Assembly: GCA_003153955.1 (NCBI GenBank)
Contig: PMCB01000118.1
Span: forward strand, 5,210 to 10,518
Source of the DNA: Dehalococcoidia bacterium
GTDB lineage: Bacteria > Chloroflexota > Dehalococcoidia > Dehalococcoidales > Fen-1064
DNA length: 5,309 bases
Direction: 5' to 3'
Shown piece by piece: positions 4,534 to 5,309 of this stretch (its first letter is position 1; every line of letters begins with the position of its first letter). A program made the translations under genes and the position numbers. The notes beneath the pieces were generated by a model that did no database searches, was not told where the DNA came from, and saw only the letters and a list, made by a program, of their open reading frames with translations.

Positions 4534-5309
4534 TTAAACAGCTGTATCTTTTTGATAGCCTGGATCTATCTGGCTGGGCAGCTTTATAAAAAAGTCAATT
4601 CTTGGTTCCAGGAATTTGAGCTCATGATGAGGTGGATCCGTCATAAAATCATAGACAGTATCGAAAATATGATCCCAGCTCCAAAAACTATCGTCGAGAT
4701 TTAGATACTCGCGGACCATTTCTGTCCCTTTAGGTGCAATAGGATGTACAAGCACGGTTGCCGTACGGACCATATGAAAAGCATTAATCAGTGTCCTGGT
4801 GCGAAGATTAGCATCATTATTCTGGTCTGCCTGGCGTATATTATTCGCCCAATATTTATTGATATTCCGGAGATAAGTATCCAAAAGGCTCATTATAGAG
4901 TGAAATTCACATTTATACATGAATTTTTCATATTCCAATATTGTTTGCCGAGACTCTTCAAGTATCTCCGGGCTGACAGCACCGACAGGGATTTTTCCAT
5001 CATAATATTTCTGGGTAGTATAAAAACAAGACCTTATCGCCCGGTTAAATACGTTAGATAACAGATTGCCTTCTTTAAGAACCGGGTCAGCGTCTTTCTC
5101 ATTAGCTTTAGGGTTCAGTGGTTTAGGTTGGAAGCTTACGCTTTTCATAGCTAAGCCCAGGCTAAGGAAATGAGCCCTTAATTGTTCGAATGTATAGTAG
5201 TCCAGCAACTCTCTAGCCATAGGCGGTTTGATTTCACCGCTGCTGCTGGCTTTCTTGTTTAAAAACAAAACGTGACTGTTGCAGACCAGCCTGGGAATTT
5301 GCAGTTCAC
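4534..5309 (-). CDS. Methionyl-tRNA synthetase-like class I synthetase, C-terminal part (5' end outside window)
   Basis: The frame stays open through the right edge, so 257 C-terminal residues are visible and the HIGH-motif half is missing. The fragment starts ELQIPRLVCNSH, then has NKKASSSGEIKPP (17-29) where MetRS carries its KMSKS loop, then ELLDYYTFEQLRAHFLSLGL, given here as LLDYYTFEQLR. The helical anticodon-binding domain follows, with GNLLSNVFNR and NINKYW recognisable. It would charge tRNA with methionine in the cytoplasm if active. Two oddities: the loop reads KASSS (residues 19-23), lacking the second lysine of KMSKS, and no PW follows the NKY segment as it does in classical MetRS. 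The family appears to be a MetRS relative annotated simply as a class I tRNA ligase in some genomes. GC content is lower than in the adjacent radical SAM gene. The stop is 121 bp upstream of that gene. Confidence 0.85.
   Translation of the reverse strand, partial: ELQIPRLVCNSHVLFLNKKASSSGEIKPPMARELLDYYTFEQLRAHFLSLGLAMKSVSFQPKPLNPKANEKDADPVLKEGNLLSNVFNRAIRSCFYTTQKYYDGKIPVGAVSPEILEESRQTILEYEKFMYKCEFHSIMSLLDTYLRNINKYWANNIRQADQNNDANLRTRTLINAFHMVRTATVLVHPIAPKGTEMVREYLNLDDSFWSWDHIFDTVYDFMTDPPHHELKFLEPRIDFFIKLPSQIDPGYQKDTAV

Noticed and set aside
4435..4704. Plus-strand frame with a hydrophobic stretch opposite the end of the synthetase
   Set aside because: Most of it is antisense to well-supported coding sequence and it has no ribosome binding site or family resemblance.

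Overview
The window carries ordinary bacterial chromosomal DNA from what looks like a mesophilic, probably anaerobic bacterium of intermediate GC content. Gene order alone does not fix the taxon. A hairpin repeat of the widespread CATTCTGA...GAAGAATCTC type, the AT-rich TATTTCGGATTT direct repeats, and the mix of EtfA, a PspC-family membrane protein and a PflX-type radical SAM protein make Chloroflexota (Dehalococcoidia-like) or an anaerobic Bacillota reasonable guesses. This is inference only.

Layout. The left edge (1-600, +) is the C-terminal part of the electron-transfer flavoprotein alpha subunit. It converges on a site-2-protease (M50) membrane metalloprotease (652-1320, -). A compact divergent promoter region (1321-1449) separates the protease from a SAM-dependent methyltransferase (1450-2208, +); this gene has an extended -10 box so close to its ATG that its mRNA is predicted to be leaderless. 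The stretch 2209-2471 holds no long gene: it has a hairpin repeat (2229-2257), short AT-rich direct repeats, and a promoter with a Shine-Dalgarno site serving a 37-residue basic small ORF (2472-2585, +). A stretch with four dyads (2585-2699) lies between that small ORF and a convergent PspC-domain membrane protein gene (2698-3195, -). The PspC gene has a consensus-like promoter about 140 bases upstream, and its leader contains a second candidate small ORF (3205-3288, -) whose stop codon overlaps the PspC Shine-Dalgarno sequence. Further right on the minus strand are a PflX-like radical SAM protein (3432-4412) and the C-terminal part of a MetRS-like class I aminoacyl-tRNA synthetase (4534-5309).

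The genes do not form one obvious pathway. Etf is electron transfer, the M50 and PspC proteins are membrane or envelope functions, the radical SAM protein resembles glycyl-radical-enzyme activases but no partner enzyme is visible, and the synthetase is translation. No CRISPR array, complete mobile element, rRNA or tRNA gene was recognised. The points most worth checking are the predicted leaderless methyltransferase mRNA, the two small ORFs, the KASSS sequence where a MetRS should have KMSKS, and the lower GC content of the synthetase gene beside a possible insertion-sequence end remnant. I found no convincing evidence of a wholly new biological system.
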